Assembly: GCA_026419785.1 (NCBI GenBank)
Contig: JAODTK010004999.1
Span: 868,001-932,000, forward strand
Direction: 5' to 3'
From: Sclerodactyla briareus
Taxonomy: Eukaryota > Echinodermata > Holothuroidea > Dendrochirotida > Sclerodactylidae
DNA length: 64,000 nucleotides
Every line of letters begins with the position of its first letter. The stretch's first letter is position 1. Below the pieces are notes generated by a model that was given only the letters and a program-made list of their open reading frames with translations, did not search any database and was not told the DNA's origin. Positions 36,396 to 48,260 of the stretch are shown here, in pieces. The position numbers and the translations under genes are program-made.

Positions 36396-37070
36396 AATTT
36401 CTCTATAGCCCCAAAGGTAGTGATTCTCAGACTGTATCAACATCTGCTGGTCATTCAAGAGGATCTCCTTCAGTCAAGTCTTTCCACTTATAAGCTCGTG
36501 TTCCACTCATGGTGAAGATGCGTTGCAAGGCCAAACTTGCATTTCCCTTTACCAACAATAGTGTACAGGTTGATTTATCGAGCAAGCAGGTGGCGTTTCA
36601 GACTAGGGGCAATGTTATGGTGAGCTGAATTAACATAATGTGACAATCTTAGTGGAGCGTTGTAGCATCGGAGCTCAAAGAAACAAGAACTTCTGAAAAA
36701 TAAGGACCCTCTGATCACCTGAAGCATTCCCACACATTAAAAACATGGTAGGTTCACCTGATTGCGCTGCAGGCGGCGCGGTGAAGCCAATATTAAAGGA
36801 TTGCAACAATCGTTTTCTAGCACCGTGATGAGTGACTGCACTGTACTAGCCAGACACTATCGGTGGCATCCAGCAATTTTGAATTTTTAGAATTTTATAT
36901 TGATATAAACAATGAATGTTTGTTTGTTTGTTTCCTTGAACAGATTTTTATTGCTGAAAGTTGGACAAATAATAACTAGTCTTTAAAGAGAATATGATGG
37001 ATATGCATTTCCCATCTTATTCTGTGGTAACTGTAAATAGTTGTAGAAGAGACACTCAACTACAGGAATG
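36396..37070. other. Unannotated spacer
   Basis: A short TTTG repeat at 36910-36926 is the only simple structure. No gene or element seen. Confidence 0.5.
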
Positions 37071-37074
37071 AATG

Positions 37075-37352
37075 TAAGGTGTGATGTTGGAAAGGACAGG
37101 GGAGAGAGGGGGGGGAAGGGGTCATTCAGTTAGCCTCGGGGGTTGCCAAAGCATCAACACCTAGTAGTCTTCCACCTTCGCAATGTCAGAATCTGCTCGT
37201 TAGAACATATACCACCACTCCAAGCTGGATATTGTGGTATCTGTAGTATTGTAGCAACACTTACCACGTGTACCAGTTCCACAAGACAACCGTCCTAATA
37301 AACGTGCCCGTTTCCAAGATTGCCTTTGCGCAGTGCACGTCTTTGGCCAAAT
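37075..37352 (-). mobile_element. TIR element 'ACCGTATT' family, copy 3 (partial)
   Basis: Read on the minus strand it matches copy 1: 'CTTGGAAACGGGCACGTTTATTAGGACGG', 'GATACCACAATATCCAGCTTGGAGTG', then 'TTCTGACATTGCGAAGGTGG', 'GTGTTGATGCTTTGGCAACCCCC' and 'CAACATCACACCTTA'. It lacks ~250 bp that copy 1 has in the middle. Its left terminus is too degenerate to define. Confidence 0.65.
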
Positions 37353-38000
37353 GATGTGCCCATATTATTGTTGTGTAAGAAACAGCCTTGGAGTAAAAAG
37401 TTCTTTTTTCAGGTCCATGTGCCAGATCTGTCCTGCAGTATTGGTATTCACAACCACTAAAATGTTGGTTCCGAGTGCAAGATCAGTGAATATACAGACA
37501 GACACTATCTCAAATGAAAATACACTAATGGACAAACACCTTTCCCTGTTTTGAAATTTTCCTGACAAAAAATTGACTTTTAAAATAATTGAGCCTTTCC
37601 TGAATTCAGTATGTTTGATACAAACCTATCAATTCATTTTTCTTATCAGAAAATTATATTAAAAACGTTTTTTTCAAGGAGACAGAGAAAAGAGGAAATA
37701 TATTCATGTTAGTAGTCTCTATTATCTGCATTGTATTGGGTGAAGAATGGGTGAAATCTTCTCTAATGCGTTTTCTGGTCAGGTCATACCAGGCTATTTA
37801 TATTTACCTTCATATAGATTGTACTGCATAGGCAGTAGCATAGGACACAGAATCTAGTGCCCAATAACTTGGAATAGCTTTAAATAACTTGAAATACTGT
37901 TCATGAGGTAACATTATTTTGAAGTAGGGCAGATGAGGCGGCAAGAAGTGGGGTCTGTTAATCTAAAACCACAAGCCGTATGATGGATCCGCTGAACTGT
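37353..38000. other. Unannotated spacer
   Basis: The minus-strand frame 37365-37568 reads like protein in part but has no consistent splice sites. I see nothing else. Confidence 0.4.
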
Positions 38001-39300
38001 TGCCCAAAACCCAATAAAGAGCGTCAGTACTCATCATTGGAAGCACACCCACCAAGTTTGAACTTGATCCCACCAGGCATGTTGGACTTTGCCTGATTAC
38101 AAGGTAAAAGTGTCCAAAATACCAGAATTTTACAAGTTTCCAACCTTTTGCCCAAAATTGACCCCCTACTCATACAACAATAATAGCGTTCATGTACTCA
38201 TCATGGGAAGCACACCCACCAAGTTTGAACTTGATCCCACCAGGCATGTTGGACTTTGCCTGATTACAAGGAAAAAGTGCCCAAAATACCAGAATTCACA
38301 AGTTTCCACTTTTTGCCCCAAATTGACCCCCTACTCATACAACAATAATAGCGTTCATGTACTCATCATGGGAAGCACACCCACCAAGTTTGAACTTGAA
38401 CTCACCAGGCACATTGGACGTAGCCTGATTACAAAGTAAAGTGCCCAAAATACCAGAATTTTACAAGTTTCCACTTTTTGCCCCAAATTGACCCCCTACT
38501 CATACAACAATAATAGCGTTCATGTACTCATCATGGGAAGCACACCCACCAAGTTTGAACTTGATCCCACCAGGCATGTTGGACTTTGCCTGATTACAAG
38601 GAAAAAGTGCCCAAAATACCAGAATTTTACAAGTTTCCACTTTTTGCCCCAAATTGACCCCCTACTCATACAACAATAATAGCGTTCATGTACTCATCAT
38701 GGGAAGCACACCCACTACGTTCGAACTTGAACCCACCAGGCATGTTGGACATAGCCTGATTATAAGGAAAGTGCCCAAAATACCAGAATTCACAAGTTTC
38801 CACTTTTGCCCCAAATTGACCCCCTACTCAAACAATAATAGCGTTCATGTACTCATCATGGGAAGCACACCCACCAAGTTTGAACTTGAACTCACCAGGC
38901 ACATTGGACGTAGCCTGATTACAAAGTAAAGTGCCCAAAATACCAGAATTTTACAAGTTTCCACTTTTGCCCCAAATTGACCCCCTACTCAACAACAATA
39001 ATAGCGTTCATGTACTCATCATGGGAAGCACACCCACCAAGTTTGAACTTGATCCCACTAGGCATGTTGGACTTTGCCCAGTTACAAGGTAAAAGTGCCC
39101 AAAATACCAGAATTTTACAAGTTTCCACTTTTGCCCCAAATTGACCCCCTACTCATACAACAATAAATAGCCTGATTAAAAGGTAGGCGTTACATACACA
39201 CATACATACACACATACCCGCACACAACATATGCCGTATGCAGCCACGCGGGACTCGAATAGATTCCTGGGACTTCCGTCCAAGGAATCAAAAAAGGCAT
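38001..39300 (+). mobile_element. D element, copy 3 (homogenised array plus 3' hairpin)
   Basis: Seven ~165-bp units are followed by a short CACATACATA-rich stretch and the family 3' hairpin: arms GATTCC (39262-39267) and GGAATC (39284-39289), inner stem GGAC/GTCC, then AAAAAA. The left hairpin of copies 1 and 2 is not found. Units share 'GTACTCATCATGGGAAGC' and 'CACCAAGTTTGAACTTGAT' with the older D copies but are far more alike to one another. Confidence 0.7.
38027..39172 (+). repeat. ~165-bp tandem array, seven units
   Basis: 'GTACTCATCAT' marks unit starts at 38027, 38194, 38359, 38524, 38690, 38849 and 39012, i.e. steps of 167, 165, 165, 166, 159 and 163 bp. Two variant types are interspersed: 'GATCCCACCAGGCATGTTGG' units and 'GAACTCACCAGGCACATTGG' units. 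The third and sixth units are the same variant and nearly identical, implying a three-unit (~490 bp) duplication. The plus-strand ORFs here (38089-38439, 38488-38679, 38654-38929) are reads through the repeat, not genes. Confidence 0.92.
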
Positions 39301-41484
39301 GACATGCAAAGCTAATTTCAGAGTCGTGCCAGACACTGAAAGATACAGTCAAGAATTTCCAGTTACCTTAATGCCAATTCCACTTGTACCTTTTTTTTTC
39401 AAGTTTCAATATCGACATTGCAGGGAGAAGAGAGATCAAATTCTGTACTCTTCTCCACTTTGAGATGTTCAAACAAGACATTTCTTTAGCACAATAAGAT
39501 GATCAATATACACACATCATTCAGCATCACTTGTATGGTAGCAGCTCTCTTCCATAGACCTGCTGTGAAATGGCCTGATAATATTTGATTCTTCCACATC
39601 GATTACATCGGTAACAGAGACAACAGAAATAACAGTTATGGGAGCAACCCCCTACACTACTTAGTACTCTAGAGCAATCATAAACCGAGCTGGACTACAG
39701 TGTATGTCCTGCATTACATAATTGCATTCTTCCATATGACCGCACTAGCAATCTTAATATAGTATATTACTGAATACACTTGGTTGTTGAAAATTGATGG
39801 AATTGTCTGAAATGCGAATTAGTTAAACATTAACCCACTTAAAAGGCTGGTCAGGATGAATATCTCTAAAGTAAAGCAAATACTGTTGACATAAACTTTA
39901 GATGGACTCCGTTAGAGGCTCTCACATCCTATTTTAATAAGATGACATTATAGCTAGTCAGCACACTAGCTATGTTCATTCGAATACCATGAAGGCTATG
40001 ATTCTCTGTCAAATTCAAATTTACCATTACTTGCGCAGTCAACCTTTTCTATTTTTGCGAAAACATAACGAAATGCGAAATAACAATATTATATAGTGAT
40101 GCCTTCATATTAATTTCACAATATCATCCTACTGCCTTTTTTTCTACTTTCGCATTTTAATATGTGGGTTTCTTTTTTCAACAGGAACGCAACACCAGAC
40201 GTGCTGAGTGTACTGTCAGCATACAAATGCTTACATATATCAATATGTGTGTTATCCTAACAGGAACCAACCGGGAAAATCTGGATACTCAGACGGTGCT
40301 TTAAATCAGTCCTCCTTGACCATCAATGGGAGAGTGCACCCTGCTGCCTACCCCCTTCTATTCATATTTTTTCTGGCTATATGCATTCCATGTGATAACT
40401 AAACAGTTCCCCAAAATGTACAAGGTGAACAACAGTATTTCAATATAGAATCACCATGAGCTCAAACAATGGTGTACGTAGGCCCATTTAGCGTGTTCTG
40501 CTTATGCAGCACACGCACATATATAGGGAGTCGTGCATGGCGTACAGGACAACAGACCATGTCTGCCTGGCGAAAGTGGAGGCCTGGAGAGAGACTCTTT
40601 TCAGTCTGAAATAAAACATGCATCAACATCAATCAATAAAAAATTCTGCCGAGTTTACATCACAGAAAAAGAAGCGACCTTGAGAATATGTTCTTATTCC
40701 CCTGATTTTCAAGGGAGATTTCATAATGTTGCGCGTGAGGATGTGATCGGAAGACCCTGCAAAGTGCTCTCCCTGGTTCATGTTAATGTCCATGTCAGCC
40801 CAACATCCTACAGGGATCATGAACGCCAGAAAGAAACAATTAGATCCCACAAATGTGACCACCCCAAAATTAGAACTTTGGCCATGAGAGCAATAGTGTT
40901 TACGCAACCACTGAGAGCGGAAGCCTCTCCGAATTGGAGGCATAGAAAAGAAAGTCCCCTAGGCTATCGATGCCAACAAAGCTCATAGCAGGTCATGCTA
41001 ACCTAATGTGTCTATTGCACACATACCCGATTGACTAACTGGGAAGTGGAGAAAGTACATGAGTCAGCATTTCACATAAATGATGCAATGAAAACGAGGG
41101 GGCAGGTTGATAGTGAAAGTTGCTTCATGCCAGCACGCTTCCTAATGGGGTGGGGAGAAAAGGGAGGCCCCCCCCTGGATGGAGGGGGGGTACTTTCGGC
41201 ACCTCAGGGGACAAACTATTGAGTAGTGACAGGACAACAGAATCGTTTTACATCTGCCTGCTACTAAGAGCAAGAATTTGTAGCGTGTAGTTTTTTGGTT
41301 TTTGTGTAGCTATGCTTATAATGTAAAAGTTAAAAAAAAGAGTGCCAATGGCGCAGTAGCTCAATAGAAGTAGTACAATTCATAGCAGTTGAGTGTAGAA
41401 CATTTACATTAATTTTATAGTGATACCTTCGGTGATGACCTTGACAATAGAATTCCTGAATGCCCCAATGTGCTATTGTTCAGT
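39301..41484. other. Apparently single-copy noncoding DNA
   Basis: No transposon ends found. The 151-codon frame 40533-40988 is the longest here; it has no signal peptide, repeat or domain I recognise, and no clear exon boundaries. A G-run occurs near 41181-41190. Confidence 0.45.
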
Positions 41485-42000
41485 TATGAATGGCAACGTT
41501 GATGATCATTCAATCTACTGTAACTGATAGAAGAGGCAGCTGGCCCTTTGAAAACAAATCAACCAAAATTTACCCAAGATGACATTTGACCCTCTGATGA
41601 CCCTAACTCCTGAGAAACGCCATGTACCAACTTCATGGTTATTCAAACTATTCTGTAGAAGAAAACAGCTGCACAAATTTCCTAACAAAATGATGAAAAT
41701 CGACCCCAGGGACCTCAGATTCCTGATTGGTGCTCAAAATAAAATGGCCAATGCTGATAATACTGACCAACTGTCATGATTATACAACTCAATCTATGGG
41801 ATAAAAAGCTTTTGTTCATACGACTCCCAAAATGACCATGTGGCTAAAATGACTCTAGATGACCTGTGACATCACATCCCAGAACACCCTGTATGTAGCA
41901 TTGGTCACCATGATACTGACGAATTGCCATGATCACTGACTCGAATCTATAAAGCGCTTCGCGGGTTAATTTCAAAGAATGGCTTAAAATTGACCACAAG
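41485..42000 (+). repeat. R3 noncoding repeat, degenerate ~130-150-bp units
   Basis: Three loose repeats of 'CCATGTACCAACTTCATGGTTATTCAA', '...TGTAGAAGAAAACAGCTGC' and 'TGACCTC' phrases. The same phrases occur at 30.70-30.90 and 46.56-46.90 kb. Confidence 0.5.
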
Positions 42001-43624
42001 ATGTCCTTTTACCTCAATTTTCAAACACCCCAGATGCCCTCACGTTGTCAACAAGGTTCCCACTTCTCCAGGATCTCAATGTAGGAGGAGTGATAGTGAT
42101 ATTGTGAATCAATTGTGGATGAGCAGATCACAACAGCTGACCCAGCAGACATGCAGAGGGGGCTTACAAATACCTGCTCCACCAGCTATCAAAAACATTT
42201 CAGACTTGTGGATTTTTGAACTAATGGTTCATAGGCAGGAGTTTAAGGGATGTGCAGGTAGTAGTAGTAGGAAGTTTTATTATTCAAAAAATTTATGCTA
42301 GTGTCAACTAAAGTGTTTATGGGAGCAGAACTCTCCACAAGACACTGTATATCACATGATACTGAAGGCTTAGATTCAGGTTAACCTACCAATCAGATAA
42401 AAAGTATGACACTGGGGTAAAATAGGTCCAGTCTGGCCGGAGAGTAGAGTATAAAAGATTTATTATACAGTAGACGCCTGATCCCTTTGCTCGAACTGAA
42501 TCTTTGTCCGCAAACTAACTTCGGATACACCAACCGTGAACTGTGCACAAAATAAACGACATGAAAGGCAAAGGCACCAGTAAATAATTATGAGGTCACC
42601 CCCACCCTCTCAATAGTTTGCATTCCATTTGCATTCAAACAATGTCTCCCAATGTAGTTCTTGCTACGTCAGCCTGACATGACTGACACAACATTGGAAA
42701 GGATTGATTGTCTTTACACAAAAAAACACGAAAACAGACCTTGGAGCGAAGATCAAAGTACTCAGACAGTTCTGACATGGGGCCATATTGAACCAGGGGC
42801 ACCTTAGAGAGTCATTAACACCATGCAAACACCACCTGGTGAAAATGGACTGAGTCACCGCGCCATAAAAATGATGACAAATAACGGTCCAACGCATACG
42901 TCGGAGCTGGGCTGAATTGAGGTTTTATAAGGGCAGGGCCATTTGTCAAGGACAAGCCATTAAAATGTCAGGCACCAGGGGCCAAAAATAGATAATGTAT
43001 TGTGTCAATGTGCATTTTGGGTGAGCCTGGAGGCCAATGGCCTTGAAAATAGCGGCAACTTTCAGGGCACTAGGGCCATAGAATACAAGAAATATTCTAG
43101 GAGAGAATCCGGATTAATCTGGCTAAGATAGGGAAGGCCTACATTAAGGAGCAACATAAGATGGTGGACTGGATGGAGGATGGTGACTGGAGGGAATGGT
43201 GACTGCCACTGGCATCTTTCAGTATGAGATGCAGGCACAGGGATTCGTGTAATTAATTGTGGCAGTACTGAGCTCCAAGAACGAGATTAGTGCATGTGGA
43301 ATATAAATCAAGAAGGGGAAACTCCTTGCAACCTCAATTTCTTGCCCATGGGCAAAGTGACCTCTTTCTCTCCCATTAAGCTATCATTCAGAAGCAATCC
43401 TTAATAAATGTCTTTGATTCCATCTATGTCTTACTACCATGATGCCTGTTCCCAGAAAGAAGAATGAAAAGTCGATGGTATTACCCTTATGGCAATTTTT
43501 TACACAACCAATGAATTCAATCAAAATGAGGGGGGGTAGTTCCACTTTAAAAAATAAGACCCAAAGTGTAGATCAAAACGAATGACACCAGTGAGCTGGG
43601 TTATCGGTATGTGTCATATGGTTT
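42001..43624. other. Apparently single-copy noncoding DNA
   Basis: No element ends or convincing ORF. A short AGTAGTAGTAGG run occurs near 42258. Confidence 0.45.
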
Positions 43625-43744
43625 ACAGAGGAATGATTTACATTTATATAGCGCCTCACATATGGGAAACATCTGAAAGCCCTCCACAGTCATTACCTCT
43701 GCTCCATTGGTAACTACCACACCCATACTAGACCTATTGATCAA

Positions 43745-43781
<37 letters not shown>

Positions 43782-44060
43782 TTAGGTACCTAGCACACTG
43801 ATGTGTTATGCCAATCATCGTTGAGTGTTGAGGGACAGGTAATGCCAAGGATGCAACCACTTGCTCAGTTGGGGGGTCAGGAAACTGACCCCCCTTGTGG
43901 CTGCGCCCTCGTGCAAATGTGGGAAGGTTGTGAATCTGGAAGTGATGAAAAGTCATGCTCCACACGATTGAACTGCGGAATCTGGCTTTACAAGCAAAGC
44001 GCCCTAAATTGGCTATGAAAGCCAACTGGTGGGCTCGAACCAAGGAAACATGATACCTTT
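43625..44060 (+). repeat. Dispersed repeat with 'TTTATATAGCGCC' head, interrupted by poly-T
   Basis: The phrase TTTACATTTATATAGCGCC begins a repeat type common in deuterostome genomes, often followed by text about 'CCTCCACAGTCATTACC'. A run of 28 T (43748-43775) splits it. The inverted pair GGGGGGTCAG-GAAA-CTGACCCCCC at 43871-43894 forms a strong hairpin. Family not named; I see only one copy in this window. Confidence 0.35.
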
Positions 44061-45480
44061 CACCGTGGGATATACAGCATTACTTGAAAAAATGGCTAGT
44101 TCTATGTTATTGCACTATCCCCCTCCAGAGATGAAATATCACAGTATAAATACCCACAGGGTACTATTTACACTTTGTTCGGGGTAAGGTTTGAACTCCA
44201 AACTACAATCACAGGGTTACAAGCTGACACCTCAGCTAATAGGTCAACAATCCAACACTCAAATTGTTTTGACCAATTTTTGGTGTGAAAGTAGTAACAA
44301 ACCTTTCTAGTCAACTTGCCCCTTAAGGCCAGCCAGAATAGAACATTTCTGATCTTGATACCACAAAACCACCAAACTATCACTAAATCAACCACCAAAC
44401 CCAAAGCAGCTTCCAGTGTGGTACTACATAGAAGAATACATCAGACCCGTAATGGTGGGGGGGGGGGAGGGGGGGAGATGAGAACAATCACTATTGAGCA
44501 CTGAGCAGGTCTGTGGATTTCGTAGTCTCTATTCTGAAATGTTTACATTCCATTTATTTGAAATTTGGGTACATGTCTGTAACTGAAAAACATAGTGATT
44601 TGTAATGAAAACAACGATTCGAATAATTCCTGAGCGGTAATATTTTAAAGGACAAACTCTTGGTAAATTAAAGAGACTAGTGTAAAAGCAGAAAAACTCA
44701 ATTATTCAGTCCCAAACCGGTGTTTCCTACAAATTTCCGTTACAGAGTTAGAGGCCTTTGAAGATTGTAAGGGTATTGATAAGATTCAAGAAGCATTCCC
44801 ATCATGCAATAATGATGTCAGTACTCACACAATCACAAATTAGTTCTTTGTTTTCTATTGACAATACACAATAAATACACTTTGAATTTTGAAAATAATT
44901 AGTCTATGAGGAAGATGCTGTAGGGTTGGAGGAAAGAACACAACCACACATTTCGGATGTTGAGTTATTTAAGGTGTCATGGATCAACTTCTCTTAAAGT
45001 GATGCAGGATACCGATACATGAATTTCAGTTGATCCCTGTCACTGTCAGTCCTTAACAATTATAGGAGATTACACAGCCACTACACTGAAATGCTAATTA
45101 TTTAAATACATGAAAGGTATTATGACCTCCATGCAAATACGAACATAAATATTTTGCGAATCGAAACACTTCTTGCAGGAATTGGTTATCCTCAGGCCTA
45201 CCGAAATCATTTTACTGTATTGCAATACTGCTAATTGTTGAACTTGAAGCCAGATTATTAGCCGAATGAAAATTACTCATTGTATTTTATTCCAATTTTA
45301 GGCTATCAGAGTTTTTCACATTAGTGGTTTGCCGGTGCGCAAGTCTGCAGCGTGATGCAATTTGTGCAGTTTAGCCATCTATATGAGAAGAAAAATTCAA
45401 CCTGGTTGTTAGGTGCCAGGTTAGATTTCTTAAAACAAATATGGTAGAAAATTTTAGGAATCGTCTCCAATAATATTAGA
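44061..45480. other. Apparently single-copy noncoding DNA
   Basis: A G-run at 44457-44476 and nothing else I can name. Confidence 0.45.
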
Positions 45481-46440
45481 TCATTCACACCAAATTCCAG
45501 CCTTGATTGGACCAAGCATCCTGGATTTATCGTGTTCACAAGAATCTACAGACTTTGAGCTCTAGTGACTTCAAGATGACATTGAACCTTACCCCCAAAA
45601 CACAAGTTCATATACTCATATGGTGACCACATCCCAATTATGAGCTTCACCAATCCAAGGTATTATGTTTACAGTACAAAAGCCAAAGAAAAATGTCAAA
45701 ATAAAAATTCTAACACATCCTGATTTTTTTCCCAAAAATTACTCCCAGTCAAAGTCAGAACGATAGGGTTCTGTACTCCCATAGGAAAGTTACACACAAT
45801 TTCAGCGTGATGGGACCAAGAATCTCGACACTATTTACAGCGAAATATACTTTTTACTCTGGTTAATAATGACTTGGACCTGACCCCAAAAAACAGGATA
45901 CAACGTACTCATCATGTACTCCAGCTGCCATTTGGGGAACATACAACATATCTCAGACCATACAATCCTTACCCGGTTACCCATGCCCTCCCTTCCCGCT
46001 CTTCACCGTTGAAGTATACATGAAAAGAAGACACCTCAGTCTTCTGGTAAAATTTTGCAAATGGACCCAAGGAAATTTCCAACAACCACTCCTGGCAAAT
46101 GCTGTGAAATTATTTGAGAACAGGTATTGTTTTTTGTTCTTGTATAGTTATCTGTACAGGATGTGGATTATATATACCAGGGTATTGACAATCAATCAAG
46201 GCATGAAGTTTGATCAAGCACAACATTGTAATAAACATGAATACATGTCTACCTGCCAGGACTAGGACCAAGCATTCGGGTGATATCATATCCAAAAATT
46301 CAGGACCTATGGTGACCTCATATGACTTGACCTGAACACAAAACAATAGGGGATCATGTACTCATGTACTTCAGGGGGCAACCTGCTACTCATAGGGGTA
46401 TTGAGCGTGACCATCAGGTGGATCGAGCTTAGGTGCCAAT
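45481..46440 (+). repeat. D-type repeat remnant
   Basis: Contains 'CACACCAAATTCCAGCCTTGATTGGACCAAGCATCC', 'TTACCCCCAAAACACAAG', 'GGTTCTGTACTCCCATAGGAAAG' and 'TGACCTGAACACAAAACAATAGG', all phrases of the D units, at about 45610, 45769, 45903 and 46351. A ~250-bp unrelated stretch (46010-46260) interrupts it. No terminal hairpins seen, so it is an old fragment. Confidence 0.55.
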
Positions 46441-46559
46441 GGACCAGTAGCTACCTACGTTGCCTAGGTTTCTAACATTTTGGGCAACACAAAGTATCAA
46501 AAGGTATGCAAAATGCAGTCACTAATAGTTATGTCCGGGCATGATCATCAAAAGTGTCC

Positions 46560-47035
46560 AAGGACGAACTTTTTGACAAGTTTCTGACACGCCCATGTGG
46601 TTTACAGTTGGTCAATGATATTACTGACCTACTTTCATGATCATTCCAATCCAATCTGTAGAAGCTGCTTGACCATTGAAACAAAATTGCATAGATACCT
46701 AAACTCAAATTCTGACCCTCCCCCCATTAACCACTGGTTAATGGTATTACTGAATCTGTTAAGTATGTTCATATGATGCTCAAAAAGACCATTTTAACCT
46801 CAAATCCCAGATTGTTGTGAAAATAAGTGACCAATATTCAAATTATCGATTGAAACTAAGAGCATTTGCATATTTGCACAAATAGCCTGGATCCCCATGC
46901 ACACCATCTTCTCAACACCCAGATGACCCTTAAGACCAAACAATGTGGGGGGACAGATGGGCTGACAAGCAGATGTGGACAGACAGATAAAGAAACCATG
47001 GACAGACAGATAAATAAATAGACATGCATGATCAA
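46560..47035 (+). repeat. R3 repeat with GACAGACA tail
   Basis: 'TTTCATGATCATTCCAATCC', 'TGTAGAAGCTGCTTGACCATTGAAAC' and 'CCACTGGTTAATGGTATTACTGA' match the R3 text at 41.5 kb. It ends in GGACAGATGGGCTGACAAGC and further ACAGACAGATA runs, the same kind of tail as the repeats at 4.4 and 6.8 kb. Confidence 0.5.
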
Positions 47036-48258
47036 CATAACTTTTCAGGCTAAGCATTGTGGCACACACCAAAGAGCTGTCAAAACTGTGGACATAAGAC
47101 ATTGAATTACACCTCAAAACGGGGACAAATCGACCCATCTTGTCGTAGGTAGGTATACTGTCCGTTATATTTAGACAGTTTGACAGGATGTTCGGATGTT
47201 TCTAATGGTTTTAGTATTGAAATACTTGTTAAGGGTTCGATGATTACCCAAGCATTGAAGTGGGGGTTACCAGCAAAACTGGAGGAGGGGGGGGGGGGGG
47301 GGGAATGAGTGAGAGGGCAAAATTTACGCCCGAAATGCTGAAAATCAACCCTGAAAATTCCCAAGAACCACCAAGATTGATTCAATTCATGTTTTCCTCT
47401 GACAGAACTATTATGCGGTCATTTTGAGGCTGAAATGAACACCCCACAAAGTGGCAATATACACCTCACTGATTCCATGTGTTAGAGCCCAATATATTTT
47501 ACGGGAATATACGGACAGCGGGAATTGTACCAATGAGCTACAAGGCTACTAATTATTTATGATGAAGCGACTGGCAGGTAGCATGTCAGACCAAGTCGGT
47601 ACATTTTCAGAACACGGCTGCACCTACACTGTGTGATAGCTTGCATACTCCCCTGCTGTAGCGCTCCCACATGCATTCATAATCTCTATACTTCCCACAT
47701 GATTTATTGACATTCCACAAAACTATCATCAAACGAACTGGAGTCCTTGTGGCCAACACATATTTTCTAACTTCCAATACGTAACATGATAAAATACTGA
47801 TAGATACAGTAGGAACTGAAATTATGATTACTAAATCCATAATGCACAATCGGTGTAGGTATACAAAAAAAGTTTGCATTCAGCTCTCACAAAACAGTTC
47901 CATCAAATGGAGTATCACGGCCTCTTTCATTTGACACCTCATACAACTCCATAGCTATAGTAACAATGAAAATCACAGTCATTTTTGTTTGTGCCAGTTA
48001 CCATATTTTCCCACGATGACTTAGTGTTAGCATAGTGAAAAGTTGTGATGAAGAAAACTGCTAATATTGGCTAACACCTGTTACACATTCTTTTGCAATA
48101 AAGGGAATGGTCGTTTTTAAACTATTGATATAGGCTATAGAATTTATAATAATTTTTTCTTGTTTCCACCAGCTCCTGTGCCAATGTGTCGCCTCTTAAC
48201 TGCTCTATAAGATCACAAATCTTTTGGTCCCTTGCAGTTATATGAGCTTGCTGTATCT
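47036..48258. other. Apparently single-copy noncoding DNA
   Basis: A long G-run at 47288-47303 is the only structure seen. Confidence 0.45.
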
Positions 48259-48260
48259 TA

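Noticed and set aside
37365-37568. Minus-strand ORF with 'TDLALGTNILVVVNTNTAGQIWHMDLKKE' as a host exon (WD-repeat-like)
   Set aside because: It runs up to a transposon copy (37075-37352), no donor site follows the plausible CAG acceptor, and no family could be named.
38089-38929. Repeated ORFs with 'YSYNNNSVHVLIMGSTPTKFELDPTRH' as a repeat protein
   Set aside because: They are reads through the 165-bp array; frame is kept only where unit length is a multiple of three, and unit spacing varies.
40533-40988. 151-codon ORF as a gene
   Set aside because: No domain, no repeat, no second exon and no coding signature beyond length; this length is expected a few times by chance in 64 kb.
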